Numbered from the stretch's first letter, positions 1 to 7,867 are shown. The stretch is 19,720 nucleotides of DNA from Fimenecus sp045594645 (GCA_045594645.1 JAZNYY010000025.1:1-19720), one strand, 5' to 3'. Program-made: numbers and translations. Notes: generated by a model not told the origin, from the letters alone.

Positions 1-1896
1 TATCTTGCGGCAATTCCCGAAAGTCATTACCAACAGATTGAAGAGGGTAACACCGCGGGCACTTGGGTGCCGTGGTACTCAATGCACAAAATCCTTGCAG
101 GACTTGTAGATGCTTATGAATTGACGGGTAACAAGCAAGCGTTGACTGTCGCCTCAAACCTCGGTGATTGGGTTTACGGCAGAACTTCAAAATGGGACTC
201 CGCAATGCAAATAACCGTTCTCAATGTTGAATACGGCGGAATGAATGACGCTTTATATCAGTTGTATAAGAATACAAATTCAGAAAAGCATTTGTTGGCG
301 GCTCACAGCTTTGATGAAATCGCGCTTTTTGATGCGCTTTATAAGGGTGAGGATGTGCTCAACGGCAAGCACGCAAACACAACAATCCCCAAGATTATCG
401 GTGCACTCAACCGCTACACCGTAACGGGCGAGGAGTATTATCTGCAGACCGCGGCTAACTTCTGGGAAATCGTCACACAGAATCATACATATATTACGGG
501 CGGTAATAGTGAATGGGAGCATTTTGGCGAGCCGAATATCCTTGATGCCGAGCGTACAAATTGCAATTGTGAAACCTGCAACACATATAATATGCTTAAA
601 CTCACCCGCGAATTATACAAGCTTACGGGCGAGAGTAAATATGCCGATTATTATGAAAATACATTTATAAATGCAATTCTTTCATCACAGAATTCCGAAA
701 CGGGAATGACCACATATTTTCAGCCAATGGCAACGGGATTTTTCAAGGTTTACAGTTCACCTACCGAGCATTTCTGGTGCTGTACGGGTTCGGGAATGGA
801 AAATTTCTCGAAGCTTGACGACAGTATTTATTACAAGGATGAAAATGCAATTTATGTGACCCAATTCACATCTTCAACTGTGAAATGGGAAGAAAAAGGC
901 TTGAAAATCACTCAAAATGCAGAATTACCAAATGTAAAATTTACAGTTGAGGGTTCTGCAAATGCCGAGATTGTTCTTCGTGTGCCCGATTGGTGTGCGG
1001 ACACCCCAACTGTCACAATCAACGGCGAAGAAATAAAAGTAAAATCAGAAAATGGTCATATCCGTCTCTCTCGTGAATGGGAAAACGGCGATGTTATTGA
1101 ATACACCTTGCCGATGCAGGTTGTGGCTTACAATTTACCCGATAATGAAAACACAGTTGCGTTCAAATATGGTCCTTGGGTGCTCAGCGCAAATATGGGA
1201 AACCGAGAAATGAACACTACAACAACGGGCGTGAATGTTACAATTCCTTTGCTTGACGCAAATTTAAGTGATATTCTCGTAATCAAAGACGGCACAATCA
1301 AAAACTGGCTTAAAAATATCAACGAAAACCTTGTAAAAGAAGAGGGGACACTCAATTTTACCCTTAAAGGCACTAATCAGAATTTAGTGTTTTCGCCCCA
1401 TTATAAGCAACACGAAAACCGTTACGGAATTTACTTTACCCTTGCCGATAAAAACACCGAAATCAAAGAGAATGAAGCGGATAAATATATAGTTATTGAC
1501 AGCCTTCCCGTAGCAAATGACCAGTATGAATTCTCTCATAATTTAAAGGCATATAATTCAAATACGGGCAATTTCAAGGGGCTTATGTTCCGCGACGCAA
1601 CACCCGGCGGTCAGTTCAGCTATGAAATGGCAGTTGATAACACGATAAAAAACTACCTTGCGGTGAAATATTACAGCGGTGATGTGGGCAGAAGCTTCAC
1701 AATTCTCGTTGATGATACGGTACTTGCCAATGTGACACTGCAAGACCCCAATCCCAACGGATTTTACGATATTTATTATGAAATTCCCGCAGAGCTTATT
1801 AAGGACAAAGATAAAATCACAGTAACATTCAAAGCAACTAACGACAGTTACGCAGGCGGAATATTTGATAAATTGAGCATTGTAAAAGATAAATAA
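1..1896 (+). CDS. GH127 beta-L-arabinofuranosidase-type glycosidase, 5' end cut by window
   Basis: The reading frame is open from base 1, so the gene begins outside the window; the first in-frame GTG at 67 lies inside a conserved stretch (VPWYSMHK) and is not the start. The family (GH127, formerly DUF1680) has an (alpha/alpha)6 barrel and removes terminal beta-L-arabinofuranose using a zinc-bound cysteine nucleophile. The visible signature is Glu-Thr-Cys at 571-579 followed by a Cys-Cys pair at 778-783 (WCCTGSGMEN). These match the Glu/Cys/Cys-Cys zinc site known in the family, so the enzyme should be active. The last 130 or so residues look like an added beta-sandwich domain (DUF6805-like) that may bind carbohydrate. 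No signal peptide can be judged because the N-terminus is missing. The gene ends at a hairpin shared with the convergent operon. GH127 is secure; the exact substrate is inferred. Confidence 0.9.
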   Translation, partial: YLAAIPESHYQQIEEGNTAGTWVPWYSMHKILAGLVDAYELTGNKQALTVASNLGDWVYGRTSKWDSAMQITVLNVEYGGMNDALYQLYKNTNSEKHLLAAHSFDEIALFDALYKGEDVLNGKHANTTIPKIIGALNRYTVTGEEYYLQTAANFWEIVTQNHTYITGGNSEWEHFGEPNILDAERTNCNCETCNTYNMLKLTRELYKLTGESKYADYYENTFINAILSSQNSETGMTTYFQPMATGFFKVYSSPTEHFWCCTGSGMENFSKLDDSIYYKDENAIYVTQFTSSTVKWEEKGLKITQNAELPNVKFTVEGSANAEIVLRVPDWCADTPTVTINGEEIKVKSENGHIRLSREWENGDVIEYTLPMQVVAYNLPDNENTVAFKYGPWVLSANMGNREMNTTTTGVNVTIPLLDANLSDILVIKDGTIKNWLKNINENLVKEEGTLNFTLKGTNQNLVFSPHYKQHENRYGIYFTLADKNTEIKENEADKYIVIDSLPVANDQYEFSHNLKAYNSNTGNFKGLMFRDATPGGQFSYEMAVDNTIKNYLAVKYYSGDVGRSFTILVDDTVLANVTLQDPNPNGFYDIYYEIPAELIKDKDKITVTFKATNDSYAGGIFDKLSIVKDK

Positions 1897-1900
1897 CAGC

Positions 1901-1940
1901 AAAAAAATAGAGGCTATCTCAATAAGAGACAGCCTCTTTG
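1901..1940. terminator. Bidirectional intrinsic terminator between convergent genes
   Basis: Arms GAGGCTATCTC (1910-1920) and GAGACAGCCTC (1926-1936) pair over 11 positions with one mismatch around a 5-base loop. On the minus strand the hairpin is followed by a seven-T run, making it a strong terminator for the dehydratase-type operon. On the plus strand the trailing T tract is shorter, so termination of the GH127 transcript is probably weaker. Confidence 0.85.
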
Positions 1941-1941
1941 C

Positions 1942-2517
1942 TTATCTTTTTGTGCCCGAAATCTGATACATTTTATTATCAGAAATCATAATATCCACAT
2001 TGAAAAATGGAGTAAGAAGATTTTTGATTTCTTCCGCTTCGGGCAAGGGGAGTGAGATTTTACTCGGCTTTCCCGAATGGCATTTGTTGATTTCTTCTCG
2101 GCTTGCACCGTGGGCAATTGAAATCCGCCCTCCGATTTTCAGTGATTTTGCAAGATTTTCAATGAGCGTTCGGGGATTTGGAAAGTGCGGAAAAGCATTG
2201 TATATCATAACCGCGTCGAATTTCTCTTCAAACGAAACGCTTTCAGCATCACCGCAGATTATCTCAATTTGCGGGTATTTTTCTTTTGCCGTTTTCACCA
2301 TTTCTGCTGAAATATCAATTCCCGTCACAACCGCTTTTCGCGAAATGTAATCGGGGAAAAGCACTCCTGTTCCGCAAGCAACATCAAGCACGCGAGTGCC
2401 CTCAAAAATTCCGCAATTGTCAAGAATTTTTGAAATTACCGCATCGTTTCGCTCGTTCATATTATCCCAAGTGGGTGCGAAATCGTCAAAGAATGAAATT
2501 ATTTCTTTTTTGTTCAT
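1942..2517 (-). CDS. Class I SAM-dependent methyltransferase
   Basis: This 191-residue cytoplasmic protein has a Rossmann methyltransferase fold. Motif I is VLDVACGTGVL (residues 43-53), the acidic end of strand 2 is GIDIS (66-70), GD follows at 89-90, and the motif IV region reads DAVMIYNAFPHF (101-112). It belongs to the broad UbiE/methyltransferase-11 type, and the substrate cannot be read from sequence. It is the last gene of the seven-gene minus-strand operon. Its ATG lies one base after the TGA of the acetyl-CoA-synthase-like gene, and the ribosome binding site is poor, so translation is probably coupled. Its position suggests a role with the iron-sulfur system upstream, for example modification of a cofactor, substrate or protein, but this is inference. 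The product is followed directly by the shared terminator. Confidence 0.85.
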   Translation of the reverse strand: MNKKEIISFFDDFAPTWDNMNERNDAVISKILDNCGIFEGTRVLDVACGTGVLFPDYISRKAVVTGIDISAEMVKTAKEKYPQIEIICGDAESVSFEEKFDAVMIYNAFPHFPNPRTLIENLAKSLKIGGRISIAHGASREEINKCHSGKPSKISLPLPEAEEIKNLLTPFFNVDIMISDNKMYQISGTKR

Positions 2518-2518
2518 A

Positions 2519-3211
2519 TCATTTACCCATTGATGTCTTGAAATGAAGCTCTTTCATACCCTCAACCTCGTCACAGATGGGTTTTAAATTACAGGTTGAG
2601 CAGTCAAAATTCACATTATTCATAATGTGATTAAGAGTTTCGGTAATCTGATTATTTTTCTCTGCAAGTGTTGAAAGTGCATTGTAATCTGCATTTTCGT
2701 CTGTTACAAAAATCACCTTAACGCCCTTAACCGCGGGGATTTCCTTATATTTGTTTATAAGCAAATTTCCCACTCTTTCAAAGCTTATACCATTCTTGAT
2801 GGCTGATTTTGAAACGCGCACAGCCTCTTTGTGTGAGCGTGACGAAGTTCTAATCATATATCCGTCGGGGAAGTAGTGATATTTAACATATTCAATTTTG
2901 CGAATCAGATTATATGCCTTTTGCTCGTCGGCGGTGTCTTCAATCTGAATAACAGAAATTCGTGCGAATTTGCAGTCGGCGTTTAGTTCATTTAAATCCT
3001 TGCCGATAATCACAATTTCGTCATTTATTTCGTTGCTTGTTATAAGGTTAAAGCCAGTACCACCAAGCTCAAAAGCGGTGTCGCGTTGCAAAATTACCTG
3101 ATTATACCCTAAATCAGCCCAATCATTGTTTTTATTATGCGCCAATGATTTTTTTTGCAGACCACCGAGCAGTTCATTTGTATTTTCAATTAAAGAGTTG
3201 AAAAAATCCAT
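2519..3211 (-). CDS. Acetyl-CoA synthase/CdhC middle-domain-like protein with C-terminal Cys cluster
   Basis: The 230-residue protein starts at an ATG that overlaps the stop of the upstream small gene by one base (TAATG). Residues of about 46-170 resemble the middle domain of the acetyl-CoA synthase/CODH beta subunit (CdhC): an AFELGGTGFNL turn (46-55), DEIVIIGKDL (64-73), and the segment RTSSRSHKEAVRVSKSAIKN (121-140) followed by GISFERVG, equivalent to the family's HIGQRD...SK.AV.KGF.L.HIG pattern. Full ACS is about 730 residues; here the N-terminal CO-channel domain and the A-cluster domain are missing. The tail has Cys204, Cys207 and Cys213 (CSTCNLKPIC), a plausible metal or Fe-S site. 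It sits between a dehydratase activator system and a methyltransferase. The family link is recalled by pattern and is moderate; the function is unknown. Confidence 0.6.
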   Translation of the reverse strand: MDFFNSLIENTNELLGGLQKKSLAHNKNNDWADLGYNQVILQRDTAFELGGTGFNLITSNEINDEIVIIGKDLNELNADCKFARISVIQIEDTADEQKAYNLIRKIEYVKYHYFPDGYMIRTSSRSHKEAVRVSKSAIKNGISFERVGNLLINKYKEIPAVKGVKVIFVTDENADYNALSTLAEKNNQITETLNHIMNNVNFDCSTCNLKPICDEVEGMKELHFKTSMGK

Positions 3212-3366
3212 TATAATTTTTTATCCCTTTTCATTTTGTCATAGTGCTTCTGCAACCAGTCATAAATAACTCTTACAAGCTTCATATCAAGGTTAAACCA
3301 ATAAATAGCAAAAGTGATTACAAACAAAGCAAGAATGACACCTAAAATAATTAAAACAATATCCAT
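3211..3366 (-). CDS. Small single-span membrane protein (51 aa)
   Basis: This short gene reads MDIVLIILGVILALF at the N-terminus, a single hydrophobic segment at about residues 2-24, followed by a basic amphipathic tail rich in Lys, Arg and Tyr (residues 28-51). An AAAGGAG ribosome binding site lies 6-7 bases before its ATG. It starts 16 bases after the activator stop, and its TAA shares one base with the ATG of the next gene, which argues strongly that it is translated as part of the operon. The predicted topology is N-out or a short signal anchor with a cytoplasmic basic tail. It may tether a partner of the iron-sulfur system to the membrane; that is speculation. I recognise no family. Confidence 0.75.
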   Translation of the reverse strand: MDIVLIILGVILALFVITFAIYWFNLDMKLVRVIYDWLQKHYDKMKRDKKL

Positions 3367-3382
3367 TTTAATTCTCCTTTAG

Positions 3383-4177
3383 TTACTTTGCAAGTCCCTT
3401 TTGACGAGCATATTCGGCAGCGCCTAAAGCACCCATAAGCTGAGGGTCAGTATTAAGCTCTACAACCTTGATTTTAAGCACCTTTTCGATTGCCTTTTTA
3501 AGACCGTCATTTTTTGCACAACCACCGGTGAGGGTAATGCTGTCAACCGCACCTGCTTTTTTAGCCATAACAAAGCAACGCTTTGCAACTGCAAGCTGAA
3601 TACCCGCTGCAATTTCATCCATTGGCTTGCCCTCACCAACAAGTGAAATAACTTCACTTTCAGCGAAAACTGTGCACTGTGCAGTAATCGGGATTGTGTT
3701 TTTAGCATTAAGTGAAAGCTTTGAGAATTCGGGAAGTGTCATCTCAAATGCGTTTGCCATTGCTTCGTAAAAACGACCTGTACCTGCGGCACATTTGTCA
3801 TTCATAGCAAAGTTTTTAACTGTGCCGTCTGTGTCAATTGAAATACCCTTAACATCCTGACCGCCGATATCAATAATTGCCTTAACCTCGGGGTTAGTAA
3901 CATGAACACCCATTGCGTGACAACTGATTTCAGAAATATTTTCGTCTGCAAAGGGAACTTTATTTCTGCCGTAGCCCGTACCGATAAGATATGTAAGCTC
4001 TTCTGCTGAATTTAATCCGTCGTCCTGAGAGATTGCATCATTGAGTGCAATTTCTGCACTCTGTACGGGATTTATTTTACTTCTGTTTGTAACATCGGCA
4101 ACCATTTTGCCGTTTTCATCAAGGATTACACACTTGGTGTAGGTAGAACCTACATCGCATCCACCAAAATATTTCAT
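3383..4177 (-). CDS. 2-hydroxyacyl-CoA dehydratase activator ATPase (HgdC/BadF-type)
   Basis: This 264-residue ASKHA-fold ATPase should form a homodimer holding one [4Fe-4S] cluster, and use ATP hydrolysis to push an electron at very low potential into the dehydratase-type partner. Visible motifs are the phosphate loops GCDVGSTYTK (6-15) and IDIGGQDVKG (102-111), and the two cluster cysteines Cys129 (NDKCAAGTGRF) and Cys168 (AQCTVFAES), at the same spacing as in characterised HgdC. The length is normal for the family. ATG at 4177 is chosen because AAAGGAG precedes it by about nine bases; an in-frame GTG at 4198 lies upstream of that site. It lies downstream of its two presumed partner subunits, separated by a structured gap. 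Family and mechanism are well supported; the final substrate is not known. Confidence 0.95.
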   Translation of the reverse strand: MKYFGGCDVGSTYTKCVILDENGKMVADVTNRSKINPVQSAEIALNDAISQDDGLNSAEELTYLIGTGYGRNKVPFADENISEISCHAMGVHVTNPEVKAIIDIGGQDVKGISIDTDGTVKNFAMNDKCAAGTGRFYEAMANAFEMTLPEFSKLSLNAKNTIPITAQCTVFAESEVISLVGEGKPMDEIAAGIQLAVAKRCFVMAKKAGAVDSITLTGGCAKNDGLKKAIEKVLKIKVVELNTDPQLMGALGAAEYARQKGLAK

Positions 4178-4210
4178 AATTATTACTCCTTTTAACACGG
4201 CCTATTTTCC

Positions 4211-4274
4211 CTGTAACTGCCTCAAAAATCCTCGAAATATCCGCATATTCCTTGCGGTTTTTTCGTTGTTACAG
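4211..4274 (-). promoter_or_regulatory. Intra-operon nested hairpin in a 129-base gap
   Basis: Read on the minus (transcript) strand, three inverted repeats are nested: outer CTGTAAC/GTTACAG (4274-4268 with 4217-4211), middle CGAAA/TTTCG (4265-4261 with 4237-4233), and inner CCGCA/TGCGG (4257-4253 with 4245-4241). No T run follows, so it is not a normal terminator. It separates the two large subunits from the activator gene in an operon whose other junctions are 16 bases or less. An RNA processing or stability element that sets activator dose is a reasonable reading. No clear internal promoter was found. Confidence 0.5.
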
Positions 4275-4306
4275 AAAAAATATTTCCGTGTTTCATTTAG
4301 TTTATT

Positions 4307-5836
4307 TTACCAAGCCATATCGTCTTCAAAGTCTAGAAGAGATGCATCAAGTGGCTCTTCTTGTAAAACTGTCTGCATATATTTGTTAACCTGCTCGCGC
4401 ATATCTCGTCTTGAAATTGTGCGGGGGTCCATAAGGTCTTGCTTAACCCAGATAAAGTTAAGGTCGCGTTCTCTTGCCTGGTCATCAAAAATACCTGAAA
4501 GACCGTCCATACCCTTGCAAGAAATCTGGTCATACATAATAACTGTATCTGCGTTGTATTCCTCAACAATGCGCCAAAGCTCGTCAACAACATTTCTGTA
4601 ACCGCCCTTTGTGTGCTTACGCATAATTGAACGCTGATATGTCTTTGCCAAATCCTTAAGGGATTGTTCTTTGTCTTCTTCGTCAATTTCAAGGTATGAA
4701 ATCATTGTTTCCATATCCATAACAACATTCATACCCCAACAGTTTTCAAGCCAGTTTGCAAAGCTTGTGTAGTAGTTTGCAGGGCAAGACCATACAACTG
4801 CACGGTGACGCATTTCTTTTGATACGGGAGTCTTATTTTCATAAGCCTTCATCATAATCTTGTTGACCTTTTCGTCAACCTTTAAGAATTTCTCGTTTGA
4901 ACCGCCTGAAAGGTTGAAATAGAAAATTCTGTAAAGCCAGAAGCAAGCACCCGTCATCTGCGGATAAGGAGTTTTATTAATATCCCATTTCTGACGCTCA
5001 TATTCAAGCTGTTTGTTATACATTTTAATTCCCTTGAAATATGCGTCCCAATCAAACTTTTCACCTGTTTGGTCCTCAATGAATTTAATAAGCGCCTTGA
5101 TTTCGTCAACGGCATATTCCTGAACATCTTCGCCGTCATAACGAAGCGGAACGCCAAAGCAATGTGTAGGAAGATTTAATCTTCTGTCAAGGAATGAGGA
5201 GTTCATAATTGAGCCGTCGCAGGGCATATTTGTACCAATCATACAACAACCCATTTTAGGATAATCGTCTTCAATTGCAACGCCCGCCTCGGCACTTGGC
5301 AATGGGCAGACATCAGCGGGAACACCAAAGCTTTCTGTTACCTCAAGGTAAGGGGGTGTAATCTGCTGGTCAACCATTGAAGATAAGAAAATGGGGAGAG
5401 TCTGCAATGGCATTGGCTGAAGATTTGGAAATCCCATAAAAATTTCATTGGGAACAATCTCATCTGTAAGTACAATTTTCTTTGAAAGCTTGTTATTTGG
5501 GTTGATTTTCTCATCTGCACGGAACGAAATGTTAATAAGCTTTGTTGTGTGCTTAACAATCATATTGTAGTGAAGATGAGCCATGCGAAGCTGTGGTCCG
5601 CGAAGCCCTGCAACATGGCGGTCAACAAAAGAGGGAGCAGAGAGATAAGATGCCATCCATCTGTAACGCCATAAGCCCTTAACTGTGGATATGGGCGCTT
5701 TAAGCACCATTTTAATCATATCCTTCCAGGTGACAAGCCAACGGTAATAGTCATACATCGTGTCTTTAAGTCCGCGCCATTCTCTGTGCTTTAAAATGGC
5801 GGTGTGTTCTTTGTAAAGCTTACCGTAATCAGCCAT
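4307..5836 (-). CDS. 2-hydroxyacyl-CoA dehydratase/benzoyl-CoA reductase-type subunit, large (509 aa)
   Basis: The protein belongs to the dehydratase D family (HgdA/HgdB, BcrB/C, double-cubane cluster proteins), whose subunits each bind a [4Fe-4S] cluster through three cysteines and receive electrons from an HgdC-type activator. Candidate ligands are Cys177 (ESFGVPADVCPLP), Cys206 (TNMPCDGS) and Cys440 (MYDQISCKGM), at the family's usual relative places. It is longer than typical subunits, with about 110 extra N-terminal residues rich in Trp, Tyr and Arg. The start at 5836 is set by GGGAGG about nine bases upstream; the frame is open further upstream but only as an overlap with the previous gene. 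It overlaps that gene by eight bases, so the two should be co-translated and form a heterodimer. The substrate is unknown. Confidence 0.88.
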   Translation of the reverse strand: MADYGKLYKEHTAILKHREWRGLKDTMYDYYRWLVTWKDMIKMVLKAPISTVKGLWRYRWMASYLSAPSFVDRHVAGLRGPQLRMAHLHYNMIVKHTTKLINISFRADEKINPNNKLSKKIVLTDEIVPNEIFMGFPNLQPMPLQTLPIFLSSMVDQQITPPYLEVTESFGVPADVCPLPSAEAGVAIEDDYPKMGCCMIGTNMPCDGSIMNSSFLDRRLNLPTHCFGVPLRYDGEDVQEYAVDEIKALIKFIEDQTGEKFDWDAYFKGIKMYNKQLEYERQKWDINKTPYPQMTGACFWLYRIFYFNLSGGSNEKFLKVDEKVNKIMMKAYENKTPVSKEMRHRAVVWSCPANYYTSFANWLENCWGMNVVMDMETMISYLEIDEEDKEQSLKDLAKTYQRSIMRKHTKGGYRNVVDELWRIVEEYNADTVIMYDQISCKGMDGLSGIFDDQARERDLNFIWVKQDLMDPRTISRRDMREQVNKYMQTVLQEEPLDASLLDFEDDMAW

Positions 5837-7034
5837 TTTGCTTTTCCTCCCTTGCCTTTTGGATTTTCTTGATTTCAAGGCTCTCAACGAAAGCCTGAAC
5901 TCTTGTGCGTAGCTGTCCCGATGCAGACGCGGTATATTGACGGTCAACCGCCGCGGTGGGCACACCGTAATCACCACTCATAACATATGAGGCGAGTGCA
6001 CGCTCATAGCCCCAATATTCGCAGAATTTTAACTGCTCATACATAACACCGTCTGCGTGATATTCGTCAACCAACTGTTTAACATAGTCGCGACGCTCCT
6101 GCACCTTTTCGTGACTCATATATCTTGGGCACTGACTTGTTTTCATATAATGTGTACAAATCTGTGTAAGAATGTCCTTATCCTTATCAATAACGATTTC
6201 TTGTCTGCCGGGGAGTGCACCGAAGCAGTAGCGGTCGGCTACAACCAACGCACCGCTATCCTCAATAAGAGAAGTGAAATCGGGGTCGTCCATTTCAGAA
6301 CCTACAACCACGATTTTTGCGCGGTAATTCTTTTTAGCGTCAGGCTCTCGTGTCTTTAATTCCTCTGCAGTTTCGCGAAGTGCGGGCAGAATTAAAGCCT
6401 TGGGGCAACAATATGTAATAAGGTTGAGAATGTGATATTCATAACCCGTAATTCTCGGATTTTCTTCTTTTCTGTAATTGCCGATTTCTGTCATAAGTCG
6501 GCAAACCTCGTTGTGCTCCTCAACTGCCTTTAAAAGTGCCTCGTCGCTTGTGTCAACACCGTAAACTGAAGTGAGCATATCAAGAATTTTAACTCTTGTC
6601 TGGTTAACATAATGCTTGATTGTGTGCTCTTCAATTTTAAATGGTGCGTCAAGGAAGGTTAAAAAGAACTTGTCGTTTGGAACTAAATTAAGAAGTTCAA
6701 AATGCTCAGCGGCACGGTTCATTTCAGAGCAGGTTTCAGAAGCGAGCAACGCGTTTAAAAAGTTGTATCCGCCCTCAATTGCACGCTCTAAAATTGCTTT
6801 TGAGTATCCGCAAAGGAAATTGCTCATATAATATGTTGCAATGTCCATTGAACCCGTACGGGGTGCGCGAAGTCTTACTGAAAAGCAGTTTCCGCAGTTT
6901 AAAAGTACTTCAGGGATATGATAACAGGTGTATCCCAAGGCAATACCGCCGTCTGCCTTTGCCTTTTGCACAAGCTCGTTGTTGGCTTCTTGCAAAAGCT
7001 TTTCAAATTCATAAAGATGCTTTAAATCTTTCAT
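5829..7034 (-). CDS. 2-hydroxyacyl-CoA dehydratase-type subunit, small (401 aa)
   Basis: This is a standard-length HGD-D family protein. The three expected cluster cysteines are clear: Cys75 in SNFLCGYSK, Cys102 in SETCSEMNR and Cys338 in LKFCEYWGYER. The C-terminal GQLRTRVQAFVE is also characteristic. A GAGGT ribosome binding site lies seven bases before the ATG. The gene begins 10 bases after the CooC-like gene and overlaps the larger subunit by eight bases. In characterised members such a pair holds two clusters at the interface and either dehydrates 2-hydroxyacyl-CoA, reduces aromatic-CoA rings, or carries a double-cubane cluster that reduces small molecules. No CoA-transferase, acyl-CoA dehydrogenase or hydroxyacid dehydrogenase genes are nearby, so a fermentative acyl-CoA pathway role is not supported by context. 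Confidence 0.93.
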   Translation of the reverse strand: MKDLKHLYEFEKLLQEANNELVQKAKADGGIALGYTCYHIPEVLLNCGNCFSVRLRAPRTGSMDIATYYMSNFLCGYSKAILERAIEGGYNFLNALLASETCSEMNRAAEHFELLNLVPNDKFFLTFLDAPFKIEEHTIKHYVNQTRVKILDMLTSVYGVDTSDEALLKAVEEHNEVCRLMTEIGNYRKEENPRITGYEYHILNLITYCCPKALILPALRETAEELKTREPDAKKNYRAKIVVVGSEMDDPDFTSLIEDSGALVVADRYCFGALPGRQEIVIDKDKDILTQICTHYMKTSQCPRYMSHEKVQERRDYVKQLVDEYHADGVMYEQLKFCEYWGYERALASYVMSGDYGVPTAAVDRQYTASASGQLRTRVQAFVESLEIKKIQKAREEKQNG

Positions 7035-7044
7035 ACCTAATACC

Positions 7045-7809
7045 TCAAATAATCTCTAACTCTGTGAGAGCCTTGCGAACCCCCTTTACAACATTTGAAG
7101 TGTCAGGAAGCTTTGTAATATCCTTACCCTCAATGTCGTAAATTGCGAGATTTTTATCGTTTTCAATATATGACAAAACGGGAATACCGTTTGTGTTGAT
7201 ATGGGGAATAACACTTTCGTCGGGCAAACGATTAACAATTGCACCGATTTTTTTGTACATAACAAGCTCGTCGGCAACACTTTTTATGGTTGAGATTACT
7301 TGCGTTCCCTTTTTGCTTGCGTCAGTAATAAGCAGCAGGTGAGTAACCTTTTCCATAACTCTGCGGTTAATTTGCTCAATTCCTGCCTCGCCGTCAATTA
7401 CAACATAATCAAAATCATTTGAAAGTATGCTGATAACTTCTTTTAAATAAGAATTTATTTTGCAATAGCAACCGGCACTTTCGGGTCTGCCAACTGCTAT
7501 GAATGCAAAACCGTCAGTTTCAACAAGTGCGTCAAAAATTTTATAACGCGCATCACCTAAAAGCTCAATTGCCGCCTTTGTCTGACCGTCCTCAACGGTT
7601 TCAACAATTTCTTTTCTTATGTCGTCAATTGTAGTTTTAACCTCAATTCCCAATGCAGTTGAAAGCCCAACCGCAGGGTCTGCGTCAATAGCAAGAATTT
7701 TCTTGTCAGGATAGTTTTCAGCAAGAAGCTTAACTATCGCGGCAGAAATCGAGGTTTTACCAACACCGCCCTTACCTGAAAGGGCAATGATTGTTGCATT
7801 GTTTTCCAT
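7045..7809 (-). CDS. CooC-like nickel-insertion ATPase (SIMIBI/ParA-MinD type)
   Basis: The 254-residue protein opens with a deviant Walker A, SGKGGVGKTS (11-20), followed by LAIDADPAVGL (39-49) and DYVVIDGEAGIEQ, the CooC/MinD pattern. It carries a CXC motif, Cys114-Tyr-Cys116 in RPESAGCYCKIN. In CooC this motif binds metal at the dimer interface during nickel loading of CO dehydrogenase. ATG at 7809 is preferred over the GTG at 7818 because the GGGGTGA that serves as ribosome binding site overlaps that GTG. It is the first gene of the operon and has its own promoter. No CODH gene is present here, so its client may be the acetyl-CoA-synthase-like protein or the dehydratase-type pair. The CooC assignment is strong; the client is inferred. 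Confidence 0.88.
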   Translation of the reverse strand: MENNATIIALSGKGGVGKTSISAAIVKLLAENYPDKKILAIDADPAVGLSTALGIEVKTTIDDIRKEIVETVEDGQTKAAIELLGDARYKIFDALVETDGFAFIAVGRPESAGCYCKINSYLKEVISILSNDFDYVVIDGEAGIEQINRRVMEKVTHLLLITDASKKGTQVISTIKSVADELVMYKKIGAIVNRLPDESVIPHINTNGIPVLSYIENDKNLAIYDIEGKDITKLPDTSNVVKGVRKALTELEII

Positions 7810-7838
7810 AAAAATCACCCCAAAAACATACTTTAATA

Positions 7839-7867
7839 ATTATATCAAATACTAATGCAGTTTTCAA
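7839..7867 (-). promoter_or_regulatory. Promoter of the CooC/dehydratase-type operon
   Basis: On the minus strand a -35 TTGAAA (7867-7862) and a perfect -10 TATAAT (7844-7839) are separated by 17 bases. A TG one base before the -10 adds an extended element. The leader to the ATG at 7809 is about 25 bases, too short for a riboswitch. Confidence 0.75.

Noticed and set aside
4178..4198. Upstream GTG start for the activator gene (4198) giving an N-terminal MLKGVII extension
   Set aside because: The AAAGGAG ribosome binding site lies inside that extension and points to the ATG at 4177, whose product begins just before the conserved GCDVGST loop as in the family.
5837..5977. N-terminal 47-residue extension of the large dehydratase-type subunit
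   Set aside because: It lies wholly inside the upstream gene in another frame and is basic and low in order; the ATG at 5836 has a strong ribosome binding site.
6057..6359. Plus-strand 100-codon open frame inside the small dehydratase-type gene
   Set aside because: It is antisense to a clearly conserved protein, has no ribosome binding site and shows no family likeness.
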